64,000 nucleotides of DNA from CAYLJJ01 sp964384025 (GTDB taxonomy: Bacteria > Myxococcota_A > Bradymonadia > UBA7976 > UBA1532): NCBI GenBank assembly GCA_964384025.1, contig CAYLJJ010000012.1, forward strand, positions 1 through 64,000, in the 5' to 3' direction. Below the pieces are notes generated by a model, which made no database searches, was not told the DNA's origin, and saw only the letters and a list, made by a program, of their open reading frames with translations. The translations under genes and the position numbers were made by a program. This document shows positions 34,201-43,110 of the stretch, piece by piece. Position 1 is the first letter of the stretch; the number at the start of each line of letters is the position of its first letter.

Positions 34201-37200
34201 GATCTGGTGAAGAAGCTTGAACCTCGATTCAGGCTCACTCATCACCTCTAAGAGATCGCGCCAGACCGATATCAAGCGTTGCCAACTTCCCTGATTGCTG
34301 AGGACTGATTCTAAGACTGCGGCAGAGTGCTCAGCCTCTCGATCCTCCTGAACCATTAACTCTAGAGAGCGGAGTGTCTCCTCATGTTGGGGCTCATCCT
34401 CTAAGATAGCTTGGAACACCTCGATCGCCTTGAGAGTGTCTTCTTGCTCCACCTCATGGATGCGTCCGATGCGATAGCGAAGCGCGATCTGCTCTGGCTC
34501 CTCTTCGGCGATCTTGACCTCACGAAGAAGGATCTCTAGGAGATCATCCCAGTGCTCCATTTTCTGATAGAGGCTATCAAGACGCTGGAGGGCGTTGGCG
34601 TCGATGGCGTCCCACTCAAGCACCTTGAGGTAGGTCTCCACCGCTCGGGTCAGATCATCCAGTTCCACTTCATAGGTCGCGCCGATCCGAGCATAGATCT
34701 TCTTACGAAGTTGCAACTCTTCGGAGAGTTCGCTCTGCTTTTGGAGGATCTCGATTAGATCCTCCCAATGCTCCAGTTCAAGGAAAATATGCTCTAATGA
34801 TTCGAGAGCTTGTATATCCTGAGGATCAAGCTCCAGAATCATCGTGTAGATATTTACCGCTTCTTCAGGATTTCCCAGTTTATCTCGATAAAGAGTGCTT
34901 ACTCTAAAAAAGATCTCCTTCTTTAAAGCAGCATCTTCGACCAACTCTGCTTTACGTCGGAGGATCTCGACCAGTTCATGCCACTGTTCCATATGAAGGT
35001 AGATCTCATCCAGAGCATGGACAACCTCCATATCATCATCATCATTGCTATAGGCTGCTTCATAGTGTCCACGCGACCGCTCAATTTCATCGAGCTGTTC
35101 CCTCAAAATTTGAGCGACCCGCTTGTGGATGTCAGTAGCGATAGAAGGATCAGAGATATCTAAAACCTGCTCCTCATAGACCTCGATCAGCTCTGGCCAG
35201 AACTCCAAGGCCTCAGCGATAAGGTGCAGCTGCTCTATAGTTTGCTGGTCGCTGGGGTCGACCACAAATGCACGAGCAAAACAGCGGAAAGCTTCCTCGG
35301 CGTCTCCACCTCGATCTCGATGGAGCCCCGCGATACGGTGAAGCAGCGCGACCTTGGAACCATCATCTCCAGACTCTTCTCTTTGAATCTCGAAGATCTC
35401 AATGAGCTTGCGCCAATCATCATGACGCTCATGAATCGGTTCCAAGATCTCAGCAATGACACCTCGATAATCCAGTTCCTGTATCAGCCCTTCCAAAGCT
35501 TCTAAGGCAGGCTGATTATCGGGATCACACTCCAGGACTACACGGTAAGTCTCGATGGCCAGTTTGACATCGTTCAGCTCCTCCTCGCGAAGCTTCCCCA
35601 GGCGCACCCTCAGGCTGATGCGCTCCTCCTCGCTGTGAGCCAGATCCAAGCGTCGCCCCAATATGTCCGCCAGCTCAGGCCACATCTCTCTCTGAGCATA
35701 GAGGCGATCTAAGGCCTCAAAGGCGGGCTGACACTCCTCCTCATTCTGGAGGATCTCGCCATAGACGGCGATGGCCTCATCATAATCCTCCAGCTTCTTT
35801 TCCAGGAGCTCAGCTATCTGGAACTGAAGGAGCTGACGCTCGTCAGCTCCCGCTAAGAGTTCCAGTTTACGGCGGTAGGTGGAGAGGAGTTCATCCCACT
35901 CCTCCACCTCCAGATAGAGGGACTCCAAGCTCTCGATGGAGAGCATATGATCTGGATCGATATCCAAGATGCGGACAAAGGCGCCAATAGCGCGCTCCTT
36001 CTCCTGGAGTTGGTCGCGATAGATGAGAGCCAAGCGGCCTAAGAGCTGCTTACCCAGCTCATCTTCTTGGACTTCAGGGATCACCTCCTCCAACAGCTCA
36101 GCCAGTTGAGCCCAATGCTCTATCGCATCAGCCAACTGATCGAGGTGTCTGATCGCGGCCTCACTCTCAGGCTTTTCTCGCAACATGCGAGCGAAGGCCT
36201 CAAAGGCCAACTCCAGCTCAGAGGTTCGATCGATATGGAGAACTCCGATGCGCTCCAGAAACTCTATCCGCTCTGGAGGCTCCAACGTCTCCTCCAGTTG
36301 AATCTCTAAGGTGGTGACTAGGGAACCCCACTCTCTCGCTTCCTGGTAGATGGGTTCCAGGATTTGAGCCACCTGAGCACGATAATCGAGGTCGTCGAGG
36401 AGACCCTCTAACGCAAGACGTGCTTCATTATGCTCAGAGTTCAGCTCCAGGATCTCTTCGAACTGAGTGATCGCCTCGGCGATCTGTCCCAGGGAATCCA
36501 ACTCCACCACGCCCAAAAGCAGCTTATAGGGGATGGGGTCCTCTCCCGAATCTAAAGTCAGCTGCAGCTCAGTCTCTAGGACCTCATGCAGATCCTCCCA
36601 GCGTTCCAGCTCACGGAAAAGGCGCTCAAGAGAGGTCAGGGTGAAGGCATCAACCTCATCGATCTTGAGAACCATCTGGTAGATCTCGACCGCTTGATCA
36701 AGATCATCTAGTTTCTTCTCATAGAGATCACTGGTGCGGAAGTAGAGGGCCTTCTTCTCCTCCAAGTCCTCCTTTAGCTCGCTCTTGCGGAGGAGGATAA
36801 AGACCAACTCTGACCATTGGGAACTCTTCTGATAGATCTCCTCTAGAGCTTCTATCGACTCAAGATCACTGTCATCGTTCTGATAGGCCGCCTCATAGTG
36901 AGTTCGAGCATTTTCAAGCCGATTCAGCTCTCGGAGAAGGACCTGAGCAACACGCTTATGGATATCTGTAGCGATATCTGGCTCATCAATCTCATCAACC
37001 TTGCCTTGATAGACATCGACCAGCTCTTCCCAAAGCTCTAAAGCCTCAGCGATCTCATGAAGTGCTCCTAAGGTCTTCGGCTCGCTGGGGTTGACGCGGA
37101 AGGCGCGGGCATAGCTCTCAAAGGCGATCTGAGGATCTCCACCGCGATCCTGGTGAAGGACAGCGATGCGATGCAGCAGCGCGACCTTCTGCTCAGAATC

Positions 37201-40200
37201 TTCCGACTCCTCTCGCTGGATCTCGTAGATCTCGATGAGCTTGCGCCAATGATCGTGAAGTTCGTGGATGGACTCTAAAATGTTGGCGGTACGGAGGCGA
37301 TACTCCGGCTCCTCCATCAAACGTTCAAGGGACTCTAAGGCGGGCAAGTTGTCTGGATCTATACCCAAGACCACCTCATAGGTCCCAATCGCAGTCTCCA
37401 GATCGTTCAGTTCCTGCTCATGAAGCGAAGCCAAGCGAACCCTGAAGCCGATCTCTTCAGCCTTTTCAACGCTGAGGCTGAGTTCACGTACTAAGATCTC
37501 TGCCAGATCATCCCACATCGACTCCTGTTCATAGAGACGATCCAGAGCTTCCAGAGCTGCTCTGTTCTCTTCTGAACTCTCCAAGATCTCTTTATAGACG
37601 CTGATGGCCTCCTGAGGCTCCTCCAGCATATTCTCCAAGAGATTGGCGATCTGGAAACGCAGCACTTCTTGCCGCTCTGGCTCGCTGCTCAGTTCCAGTT
37701 TGAGACGATAGATAGCGAGCAGCTCGCTCCACTCCTCCTCATGAAGATAGAGGCGCTCAAGAGACTCGATGGTGTGTTGATTCTCTGCGTCGATCTCCAG
37801 GACACGACGGTGAGCCTCAATTGCCTGCCCATCCTGCTTGAGTTGATCCTCATAGATGGCGGCCAGACGGCTCAGAAGATCTCGGGCGAGCTGCTCATCA
37901 TCGAGATCAGCCGTGACTTCTTCTAAGAGTTGAGCCAAAGCGCTCCAACGATCATCAGCATCGGCTAGGTTATCGAGGCGTTGAAGTGCGAAGGCTGAGT
38001 CTGGTTTTTCTCTCAAGATCCGAGCGAAGGCCTCAAAGCCCTCCTTCAAATCCGTACAACGCTCGATATGTAGAGTTCCGATGCGATCCAGCAACCCTAC
38101 CCGTTCCGCTAAGGGCTCAGTCTCTTCCAACTGAACCTCTAGGCTCTGGATCAGCTCAGGCCACTCTGCATTCTCCTGATAGATCGGCTCTAGGATGGTC
38201 GCGCAGCGACCGCGATGTTCATAATCTTCCAAGAGGCTCTCTAGAGAGCTGCGGGCTTTAACATGCTCAGGTTGCTGTTGTAAGATCTCTTGGAAGCGGG
38301 TGATCGCCTCTGTAGCTTGTAGAAGACGGTGAAGCTCAATCAAGCCCAGTTTGAGCTTGAGGTCGATGATATCCCGCCCAGCCTCCTCTGCGATCTGCAG
38401 CTCAATTTCTAAGATCTCGTGCAGCTCTTGGTGCATCTCACTCTGCTCATAGAGGCGATGCAGTGCAGAGAGAGCCTCTTCATCAAGCTCATCTTCTTTT
38501 AAAACACTTCGATGCTGTTCTATGGCAGAATCGAAATCCTCTAGGTGTTCCTCAAAAATCAGCCCCTGTTTGCGTAGCAGCTCCTTACGTAGCTCTGGCT
38601 CCTCTGTCAGGTAGAGCTTACGCCCTAGGATCTCGAGCAGTTCGGGCCAGCTCGCCATACGGGTATAGAGAGCCTCTACAGCGTTCAGGGCTTCTACGTT
38701 CTCTGGAGCCAGCTCCAGGGCCTCATCATAGCGAGAGAGCGCCTCATCATAGCGCTGCATCTCCACATCAAAGATTCGTGCAAGACGGAGCAGTAGAGCG
38801 AGTTGAGCCTCCCCATCTCCATTCGCGCTGACCCGCTCCAGGGCACTCGTCAGCTCTTCTTGAACCACCTGCCACTGATCGATGTTACCACCGAGGCGCT
38901 CCAGCTCCTCCTGAATTCGCTCATCGCTGGGGTTCTCAGAGAGGGCCTCGCGGAGCCATTTAAAGGCTTCATCGGGCTTGCGCAGGAAGCTTTCTTTGAG
39001 TTGAGAGAGTCGCAGCATCAGCTCTCCGCGCAGTTGAGGCTCCTCCTCATGCCCCAAAAGCACCTCTAAATTTAGAGCCAGTTTACGATAATCTTTATTC
39101 TCCTCGTAGATGGGGTTGAGAGCCCGAGCCCCCTTTAGATTATCGCTTTGGATCTGCATGATGCGCTCTAGAGCACGTACCGCGCGATCTTTCTGTTGAA
39201 CATGCTCTTCCCAGATATGAGCAGCGCGGAACAGCAGCTCAATACGGACAGATTCATCTTTCTGAATCCCGACTTGACCTTCTAGGATACGGACCAGCTC
39301 ACTCCAGCGCTCTTGTCGGCCGAAGAATTCAGTGAGTTCTTCCCAGCGCTGCAACTCTACGAGCGCTTTCTTGAGGCTGTCTCCTGCTCGGCGGTGGCTG
39401 GGATCAACTTCAAGAAGCTGCTTCCAAACAATAACCGCCCTCTCTTTATCATTGATGCGATCTTGGAGAACAATCCCAGCTTTTTGTAGGAGCGTGACTT
39501 GTTCCTTCGGCTCCTTTAGCTGTATTACATACTCATCGATGACTTGAACAAGCTTTTCCCAGTTTTTGCTTTGTTCATAAAAGACACTTAGAGCTTTGAG
39601 GGTGTCCAAATCTTCAGGGTCAAGCGCTCGGACATCCTCCCAGAGAGGTAAGCAAATTTCTGGACGCTTGATCTTCCGACTACCATACTCAGCCAAAGCT
39701 TTGTAGGCCTGGAGCTGTTCTTCTGGTGTCTCTTTTAGTTCAGCAAGCTTTTGGCGGACCTGGACCAGTTTTGGCCAGTTTTTCCGCTTCTCATACATCT
39801 TATCGAGGGCTTCAATCGCTTCAAGACACTCTGGATCTTGTTCAATAACCAACTCGAAAGATTTGATTGCTTCAGCTTGATTTCTGAGCTTCTCCAGGTA
39901 GAGTTTCGCGATTTTGAGGTTAAGGAGAATCTGCTTCTCCCCCTCTGCCTGTTTTGCTTGACTCTTGAGAAGCTTAACCAGCTCAGGCCAACGCCTCAGG
40001 CTCTCATATTTCAGCGTGAGAGTTTGGATCGCTTCTGGATCTTCGGGATCAAGTTTCCAGATTTCAGTGCAAAAGTTCAGCACCATGGTGTCTTGCTTGA
40101 GATGGGAGCTGCAGACGGCCACCAGCTTACGATACCCCGCTATCTTCGCTTCAGGATCTGAGTCGGGGATCCCCTCGACCTCGATCTTGAGAACATCAAC

Positions 40201-41895
40201 ATAAGCGGGCCATTTCTCGATGCGCTCGTAGAGACGCAACAAAGCACGACGGGCTTCTGAATCTTTTTTGTCTGCCTGGTGTACTTGGCGCCAGAAGTCT
40301 GCCGCCTTGTTCACCTCTCCACTGCGCTTTTCTGCCAAACGCGCCATGATCTTGAGAGCTTGGAGACGAGCTTTGTTGGGATCTCCTCCCAACTCTTGAA
40401 TCAAGAGTTGTTGGATGTTACGCCATTTATTGGTCTCTAATAGACGCTGAATCTGCCAATGCTGAACTCTGGGATCTTTTGACTTCTTAGCCAGATCCCT
40501 GAGGCGGAAATCGACCGCCTTGGTCTCCTCCAAACGGGCGGCTCCAAAGAGTAGATAGTGCGCAGAGAGCAGCGTTCCTTGAGCAGCAAAATCTTCATCT
40601 CTGAGGCTGGCAATTTGCTCCCAAATCTGACGCAGATCCTCTTCAGGGAGATCAATGAGCTTCCCAACCCCCCAGTAAAGGCTAACGTCGGGAGGATCCT
40701 CTTTGAGAGCTTCCAGGTAGTCTTCAGGAGCAGGCTGGGCTAAGAGCAGCTCATTACGCTCTCTTTGTTCAGGGCTCAGCTCAAAGGAGGCACCGAAGAG
40801 AAGAGACCTTTCTGAACTCTCGATAGCTTCTGGAGCCTTTGAGAGCGGAGTTGGAGATGCTGGAGCTTTTGAGACCGGAGTAGGAGGCACTGGGGCCTTT
40901 GGAACCGAAACAGGAGGTGTTGGTTCAGGACTCTTTGAGATCGGAGCAGATGGTGTTGGTTCAGGACTCTTTGAGAGCGAAGCAGGAGGCGTTGGCTCAG
41001 GGCTCTTTGATAGCGGAGCAGGAGGAGTTGGAGGTTCCTTTAAGCTCTCAGGAGGTGCTTCTTTCTCAATCTCAGCGAGGATATCTGGAGGGGTGGCGGG
41101 GAGTAGCTCTGGGACCTCTTGAACCTCTTGGAGCTCCTCATCATCTACAGAGGTTGAGAGTTCTTCAGCAGGAGCTTCAGAGGCTTGAGAGTTTTGGATC
41201 TGGATGTATTGCTCAAAATAGTTTTGGGCCAGCTCTGGCTGTTCTAAATGTTGTTGGGCGATATCTCGGAGTTCTAAAAGGATCTCTAAATGCCGCTCCT
41301 CATTATCTATACTCTGGTATTCAATCTCTAGGAGTTCTGCAACCCACTCCCAATTTTCATAGTTCCTAAATATCCGCTGAGCGGCATTGATCGAAGCTAT
41401 ATTCTGGCTGTTTGTGTCAAATGACAGCTTGTAGTAGGCGATAGCCTGCTCTTCATCTCCAAGTTGTAATTCATAAACACCAGCCATTTCGAAGTAAAGA
41501 TCGGAGAGAGCCTCTCTATCCTCATCTGCTTGAATATGTTCAGCCTCATATTGAGAAACCTCCAGGAAACCTTCCCAGTTCTCAATTTCTTTGAGGAGTT
41601 TACGCATTTTCTCCAAGACCCAAACTATGTTTCCATCAGCTTCGGCCAGTGATGCGTTATAATATCCAATGGCTCCTTCTGGATCTTCTAACTTTTCCTC
41701 TGATATCTCAGCCGCTTTTCGATACCACCTTGAGGATTCACTCCCTTCTGTAAGTCCTCCAAGATCGTTGTACAAGCGCAGAAGGCTGTCCCAGTCTTCT
41801 GCGCTGTTCAGAGCCTCTTCCAGATGGGAGATGGCCTCTTGGTTGTTAGGGTTTTGAGTTACTGTCTCAAAGAGTTCGCGAATACGCTCCGCCAT
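28204..41895 (-). CDS. Giant TPR protein (about 4560 residues), GltI-like
   Basis: One uninterrupted frame of 13.7 kb. ATG 41895 has AGAGG eight bases upstream and is preferred to GTG 41904. There is no signal peptide, so it is probably cytoplasmic. Residues 1-240 are TPRs, about 245-380 are a Pro/Ser-rich linker with repeated SKSPEPTPPA, and about 390-4200 are TPR-like helical pairs with a recurring WxELxEILxRxxEL pattern and ILEPIY units. The last 300 residues form a different conserved-looking domain (HIIDPNEKLPFNSVMSYVAR, FISAKQLLLMGRQY). Size and place downstream of an FHA/TonB gene recall GltI of the M. xanthus gliding machinery, a giant TPR scaffold. I infer a cytoplasmic scaffold for the envelope complex coded upstream; the identity needs a profile search. 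Confidence 0.9.
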   Translation of the reverse strand: MAERIRELFETVTQNPNNQEAISHLEEALNSAEDWDSLLRLYNDLGGLTEGSESSRWYRKAAEISEEKLEDPEGAIGYYNASLAEADGNIVWVLEKMRKLLKEIENWEGFLEVSQYEAEHIQADEDREALSDLYFEMAGVYELQLGDEEQAIAYYKLSFDTNSQNIASINAAQRIFRNYENWEWVAELLEIEYQSIDNEERHLEILLELRDIAQQHLEQPELAQNYFEQYIQIQNSQASEAPAEELSTSVDDEELQEVQEVPELLPATPPDILAEIEKEAPPESLKEPPTPPAPLSKSPEPTPPASLSKSPEPTPSAPISKSPEPTPPVSVPKAPVPPTPVSKAPASPTPLSKAPEAIESSERSLLFGASFELSPEQRERNELLLAQPAPEDYLEALKEDPPDVSLYWGVGKLIDLPEEDLRQIWEQIASLRDEDFAAQGTLLSAHYLLFGAARLEETKAVDFRLRDLAKKSKDPRVQHWQIQRLLETNKWRNIQQLLIQELGGDPNKARLQALKIMARLAEKRSGEVNKAADFWRQVHQADKKDSEARRALLRLYERIEKWPAYVDVLKIEVEGIPDSDPEAKIAGYRKLVAVCSSHLKQDTMVLNFCTEIWKLDPEDPEAIQTLTLKYESLRRWPELVKLLKSQAKQAEGEKQILLNLKIAKLYLEKLRNQAEAIKSFELVIEQDPECLEAIEALDKMYEKRKNWPKLVQVRQKLAELKETPEEQLQAYKALAEYGSRKIKRPEICLPLWEDVRALDPEDLDTLKALSVFYEQSKNWEKLVQVIDEYVIQLKEPKEQVTLLQKAGIVLQDRINDKERAVIVWKQLLEVDPSHRRAGDSLKKALVELQRWEELTEFFGRQERWSELVRILEGQVGIQKDESVRIELLFRAAHIWEEHVQQKDRAVRALERIMQIQSDNLKGARALNPIYEENKDYRKLALNLEVLLGHEEEPQLRGELMLRLSQLKESFLRKPDEAFKWLREALSENPSDERIQEELERLGGNIDQWQVVQEELTSALERVSANGDGEAQLALLLRLARIFDVEMQRYDEALSRYDEALELAPENVEALNAVEALYTRMASWPELLEILGRKLYLTEEPELRKELLRKQGLIFEEHLEDFDSAIEQHRSVLKEDELDEEALSALHRLYEQSEMHQELHEILEIELQIAEEAGRDIIDLKLKLGLIELHRLLQATEAITRFQEILQQQPEHVKARSSLESLLEDYEHRGRCATILEPIYQENAEWPELIQSLEVQLEETEPLAERVGLLDRIGTLHIERCTDLKEGFEAFARILREKPDSAFALQRLDNLADADDRWSALAQLLEEVTADLDDEQLARDLLSRLAAIYEDQLKQDGQAIEAHRRVLEIDAENQHTIESLERLYLHEEEWSELLAIYRLKLELSSEPERQEVLRFQIANLLENMLEEPQEAISVYKEILESSEENRAALEALDRLYEQESMWDDLAEILVRELSLSVEKAEEIGFRVRLASLHEQELNDLETAIGTYEVVLGIDPDNLPALESLERLMEEPEYRLRTANILESIHELHDHWRKLIEIYEIQREESEDSEQKVALLHRIAVLHQDRGGDPQIAFESYARAFRVNPSEPKTLGALHEIAEALELWEELVDVYQGKVDEIDEPDIATDIHKRVAQVLLRELNRLENARTHYEAAYQNDDSDLESIEALEEIYQKSSQWSELVFILLRKSELKEDLEEKKALYFRTSDLYEKKLDDLDQAVEIYQMVLKIDEVDAFTLTSLERLFRELERWEDLHEVLETELQLTLDSGEDPIPYKLLLGVVELDSLGQIAEAITQFEEILELNSEHNEARLALEGLLDDLDYRAQVAQILEPIYQEAREWGSLVTTLEIQLEETLEPPERIEFLERIGVLHIDRTSELELAFEAFARMLREKPESEAAIRHLDQLADAIEHWAQLAELLEEVIPEVQEDELGKQLLGRLALIYRDQLQEKERAIGAFVRILDIDPDHMLSIESLESLYLEVEEWDELLSTYRRKLELLAGADERQLLQFQIAELLEKKLEDYDEAIAVYGEILQNEEECQPAFEALDRLYAQREMWPELADILGRRLDLAHSEEERISLRVRLGKLREEELNDVKLAIETYRVVLECDPDNQPALEALEGLIQELDYRGVIAEILEPIHERHDDWRKLIEIFEIQREESGDDGSKVALLHRIAGLHRDRGGDAEEAFRCFARAFVVDPSDQQTIEQLHLIAEALEFWPELIEVYEEQVLDISDPSIATDIHKRVAQILREQLDEIERSRGHYEAAYSNDDDDMEVVHALDEIYLHMEQWHELVEILRRKAELVEDAALKKEIFFRVSTLYRDKLGNPEEAVNIYTMILELDPQDIQALESLEHIFLELEHWEDLIEILQKQSELSEELQLRKKIYARIGATYEVELDDLTRAVETYLKVLEWDAIDANALQRLDSLYQKMEHWDDLLEILLREVKIAEEEPEQIALRYRIGRIHEVEQEDTLKAIEVFQAILEDEPQHEETLRSLELMVQEDREAEHSAAVLESVLSNQGSWQRLISVWRDLLEVMSEPESRFKLLHQIAQAHEEMLLEDHEAFTAYGEALRENPEEELSLICLERVAARSESWEPLTILLEDEIPNLSDEEIVQTLYLRIARIFEEELGKGVEAIERFRQVLEINPEHKPSILALDRLYQREGMWPDLAETLQQELEWFEESERLPLLLRLGALFENNLEEIEQAIAYYREALDVEAQEPQAVAALENLFSLGHEQPVIAETLEPLYAENREYEKLHDLLQALLAHEMPGEDRMRGMHRLAQLSLEHLQDPSRAFGWYGLAFKEVPDDEHSREELTRLGQENGRFVDLISTLHEGLEITDDMELKASICHQTATLYRQELKEDASAEQMYQYILTHLDEVDAKALSGLDELFEAQHRWQELVQILQREIGVTFEEQEIINFMFRLGQIFETYLVEFEAAVEQYTGILEREPDHPGALEHLEKIYSIQEEWSALFEILNLMAENTEEDSELRSELLMRQALLASDHLDRSEDAVDLWNQVLELRGEDQEALRALEKLYDEHQSWRELVDICERQINILHDDPERELNLYAKLGRVWGNELQRERNALENWHKVLEQVPQNEEALWAIKELYERIGEESEIAGSNHLLLEVLPEEDHRRIDLFRQLGQLYQEVLEQPLEAIKAWNQLLAFQGQDPEAIDALEELYTISNDWPHCVSILDRKVEITEDPYEQVSILFRMGEMYEENLYKIDEALNVYRRVLEIQENNPEAFQQLERIYQSEMQWEELVNLLLKSLEFTEDLYERQEIFLRMAKTFEEKLNSVESAFVVLGQAFELSREDERFGDELERLAEISDKWAEMVTLYEGVIQELADLPDSVPLHLRVARLYDEKLDQPQHAGTHYQHVLSIEFDNIQALTALELLLERFSNWPKVVDVLRQKVELLVDPDARRESFVKLAQILERQIDKPDEAIDAYRQVLLSNPEDLEVLESLERLYILQQRWQDLITVLEQQANILTESERMVENHLRIGELWESRLGLPERAVEAYRQAILIDDHCIDAMQALEKLYTQRDDWIELLDIYEMMLYVRTEPAEQLRTYSRIAMIQEEELNDSGATIETYRKMLEVDPSDPMAVRALDRLYRDDGSWEELAEIYLKHLEPLQDPQEQIRVRSIVAEIYTSIEESEKAIEVLKPVLVIDPNHRKVLHNLGDLYEKVGEWNECIELLSQESRLTQDRLQLLDLHERVGRLYQEHLGDLEQAELWFRNALEHNRNHLPSLGALKEIYEQRAEWTEVIRTLKMMETATRVLAEKSQHLYEIGAVYQQHIADMSTAIDYYEQAMDLHQENVQAAQPLVEVYWEEQRWERAEPLLDLLLLNLKDNVEIRERQHLYFRIAYCAEQLKKDDKALNHYRNAYELDSTHLKTLRGMGSLLFRRGDWNPAFKIYQTILVHHRESLDSLEIVEIFHAQGQIKLKLGERRKALDSFRKALGMEPQHLESLHAIISLHESQGDWEDVIAYRRQLIPLLESETERFQALVNVGDILNDQIRNKRLSVDAYNEALLLQPNSKLILSKLLGIHEGAGEWSKAVDILIQLADLDDKLERRAKYYYAIGAIQRDYLKDSLTAVRSFDKALDASPNMLKAFQAIDQILTNDRDYRRQDRYYRKMLKRATETGMDDRWVISLAKNLGEINRSRLKNYDEAIKAYKIALSRKADDVSSHQIMAELYELSDQVDKAIAQHYRLIELNPRNIESYQNLRRLYMTSSRYDEAWCVCQVLTFLGSASQDEREFFTRYRHRTLAEARKQLSNEHWGLIYHPDKSNLLDQLFTILYPLVFPLMKKSPRELRINKRRHIIDPNEKLPFNSVMSYVARVTRLQRLDCYRSPTGQPGIWALPLNPPAIMVGADITSGQTLQQLAFISAKQLLLMGRQYFLATMDESYEMRKTRLITLIYTLTKLVRPQSQIPQQYFNEDIYNALRRADTVTLNRLSKLLQKIQEDPNQHLNISKWLEMLEHSANRLGLLLSNDVASAVQVIKNEAGDFSQAPAQDRIRELVLFALSEQYFSLRKALGLAIGQS
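34540..36375 (-). repeat. Large internal duplication in the giant TPR gene, copy 2
   Basis: Landmarks match copy 1 in order: ILEPIYQEAREWGSLVTTLE, AFARMLREKPES, YGEILQNEEECQPAFEALDR, EILEPIHERHDDWRKLIEIF, SKVALLHRIAGLHRDRGGD and PSIATDIHKRVAQILR. Each copy itself contains two related half units of roughly 300 residues, so the array grew in at least two steps. Confidence 0.8.
36375..38220 (-). repeat. Large internal duplication in the giant TPR gene, copy 1
   Basis: The block begins near ILEPIYQENAEWPELIQSLE and passes AFARILREKPDS, YKEILESSEENRAALEALDR, NILESIHELHDHWRKLIEIY, EQKVALLHRIAVLHQDRGGD and PDIATDIHKRVAQVLL. The same landmarks recur about 1.84 kb further on. Boundaries are approximate. 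Confidence 0.8.
40849..41040 (-). repeat. Proline-rich 13-residue repeats in the giant TPR gene
   Basis: About five tandem copies of a 39-base unit encode variants of LSKSPEPTPPAS (SKSPEPTPPASL, SKSPEPTPSAPI, SKSPEPTPPVSV, then PKAP and SKAP variants). They form a flexible linker between the N-terminal TPRs and the long TPR array. Copy number probably varies between strains. Confidence 0.85.
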
Positions 41896-42027
41896 GAAAG
41901 CCACCTCTCACTGCTCTAAATCATGCGGGAAGGATGCGTACACCATCTCCACAATAATGCGCAAATAGGGTGCGTCTCTTATAGCACGGGGTTTTTCTGG
42001 CAGGGAGGCTTTCTGTCCTGGGCTGAG

Positions 42028-42044
42028 TTTTAGGGGGCCTAAAA
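42028..42044. promoter_or_regulatory. Inverted repeat between TPR lipoprotein and giant TPR genes
   Basis: TTTTAGG-GGG-CCTAAAA, perfect seven-base arms, lies in the 240-base gap about 130 bases upstream of the giant TPR start and 90 bases past the preceding stop. No T-run follows it on the minus strand, so it is not a clear terminator; an operator or processing site is possible. On the minus strand a TATAAG lies shortly downstream as a candidate -10. Confidence 0.3.
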
Positions 42045-42135
42045 TCGACTCACGGCTCTTGTTGGCCTCATGATCGCGTCAGAAAGATCAGAGATCTTCA
42101 GCCTGAGGCTCGTGGATTCTTTGCTGTTCTCAGGG

Positions 42136-43008
42136 CTATTTTGCTGCCTCCATCTCCAAACGGGCGATGGTCTCTCGAGCGATCTGGATGCGAACCTCCG
42201 ACTCTCCCGCTGTCAAGGCTGAGAGATAACGCTCTAGGCTCTTAACCGCTTGAGCAGGATTGTTGTTGGCTGCATAGGTCATCCCCAGATTAAAGCGAAC
42301 CGTGTTCTTTCTTGGATCTAGGATTAAAGATTTTTCCATCTGTCGGATAGCATCATCAAAACGCTTTTGCGCTTGGTATGCCAAACCTAGATCGTGATAA
42401 TTGGCCGCATAATCTGGATTGTTTTCTACCGCATTTTTAAGCACATGTACTGCATGAGCATGTTGATCAAACCGAAGATATAGATTCCCTAGAGCATTAT
42501 AAGCTTCGGGAAGGAGTGGATCTAATTTGATAGCTTGAACATACTCTTCTTGCGCCCGATCATATTTACCCTGGCGTTCAAGAGCCATACCCAATCTTAA
42601 ATGGGTCTCAGCATGTTGTTCATTAAGTTTAACCCCTTGCTCAAACGTATCGATCGCTGCAGCCCAATCTTTTTTGCGAGATAGAACCTGACCTAAGTGA
42701 TAATAATATTCATAGTTGTCATGTTTAAGTTCAATCGCCTTTCTGATGTCCTGTTCTGCAAGCGCAAGTTGCCCTAATTTCTGATAACGAATCATTCCAT
42801 GGTAAAAGAAAGCTTTATCATTGCTTGGATCAGCCTTGGTTGCTTGACCTAGAAGATCTAGGGCTCGAGTGATCTTCTTCCATTTATAATAACGGATTCC
42901 CTCATTCATCAAACGCACTGATTCATTTCTCTCCTGGTTACAGCCCAGCAAGAGAAGAAGAATCATTGGATAGATGAACAGGAGAAGAGCGAGTCTGAGG
43001 CGAGGCAT
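42136..43008 (-). CDS. TPR lipoprotein
   Basis: A 290-residue protein with signal peptide PRLRLALLLFIYPMILLLLL and lipobox LLGC near residue 23. The mature part is about seven regular TPRs (AFFYHGMIRYQKLGQLALAE, YYYHLGQVLSRKKDWAAAID, AYNALGNLYLRFDQHAHAVH), a PilF/PilW-like arrangement that often helps assemble outer-membrane complexes. It sits between the FHA/TonB gene and the giant TPR gene in the co-oriented block, so a periplasmic scaffold for the same envelope complex is likely. The position is the one where M. xanthus has GltH and neighbours, which this does not resemble. Confidence 0.9.
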   Translation of the reverse strand: MPRLRLALLLFIYPMILLLLLGCNQERNESVRLMNEGIRYYKWKKITRALDLLGQATKADPSNDKAFFYHGMIRYQKLGQLALAEQDIRKAIELKHDNYEYYYHLGQVLSRKKDWAAAIDTFEQGVKLNEQHAETHLRLGMALERQGKYDRAQEEYVQAIKLDPLLPEAYNALGNLYLRFDQHAHAVHVLKNAVENNPDYAANYHDLGLAYQAQKRFDDAIRQMEKSLILDPRKNTVRFNLGMTYAANNNPAQAVKSLERYLSALTAGESEVRIQIARETIARLEMEAAK

Positions 43009-43110
43009 TCTATTCCCTTGTAGAGAGAGAGGCCCGACTAGGTAACACCCACTCAGGAGAGCGTCAACTCGTTCAACTGTAAGAAGATCTCTTATCCCTG
43101 AAGGGAGGGA

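Noticed and set aside
28204..41895. Many plus-strand open frames of 60-140 codons inside the giant TPR and pentapeptide genes
   Set aside because: They are antisense shadows caused by the low stop frequency of these repeat sequences; they have no ribosome sites, no family features and unusual Leu/Ser/Arg composition.
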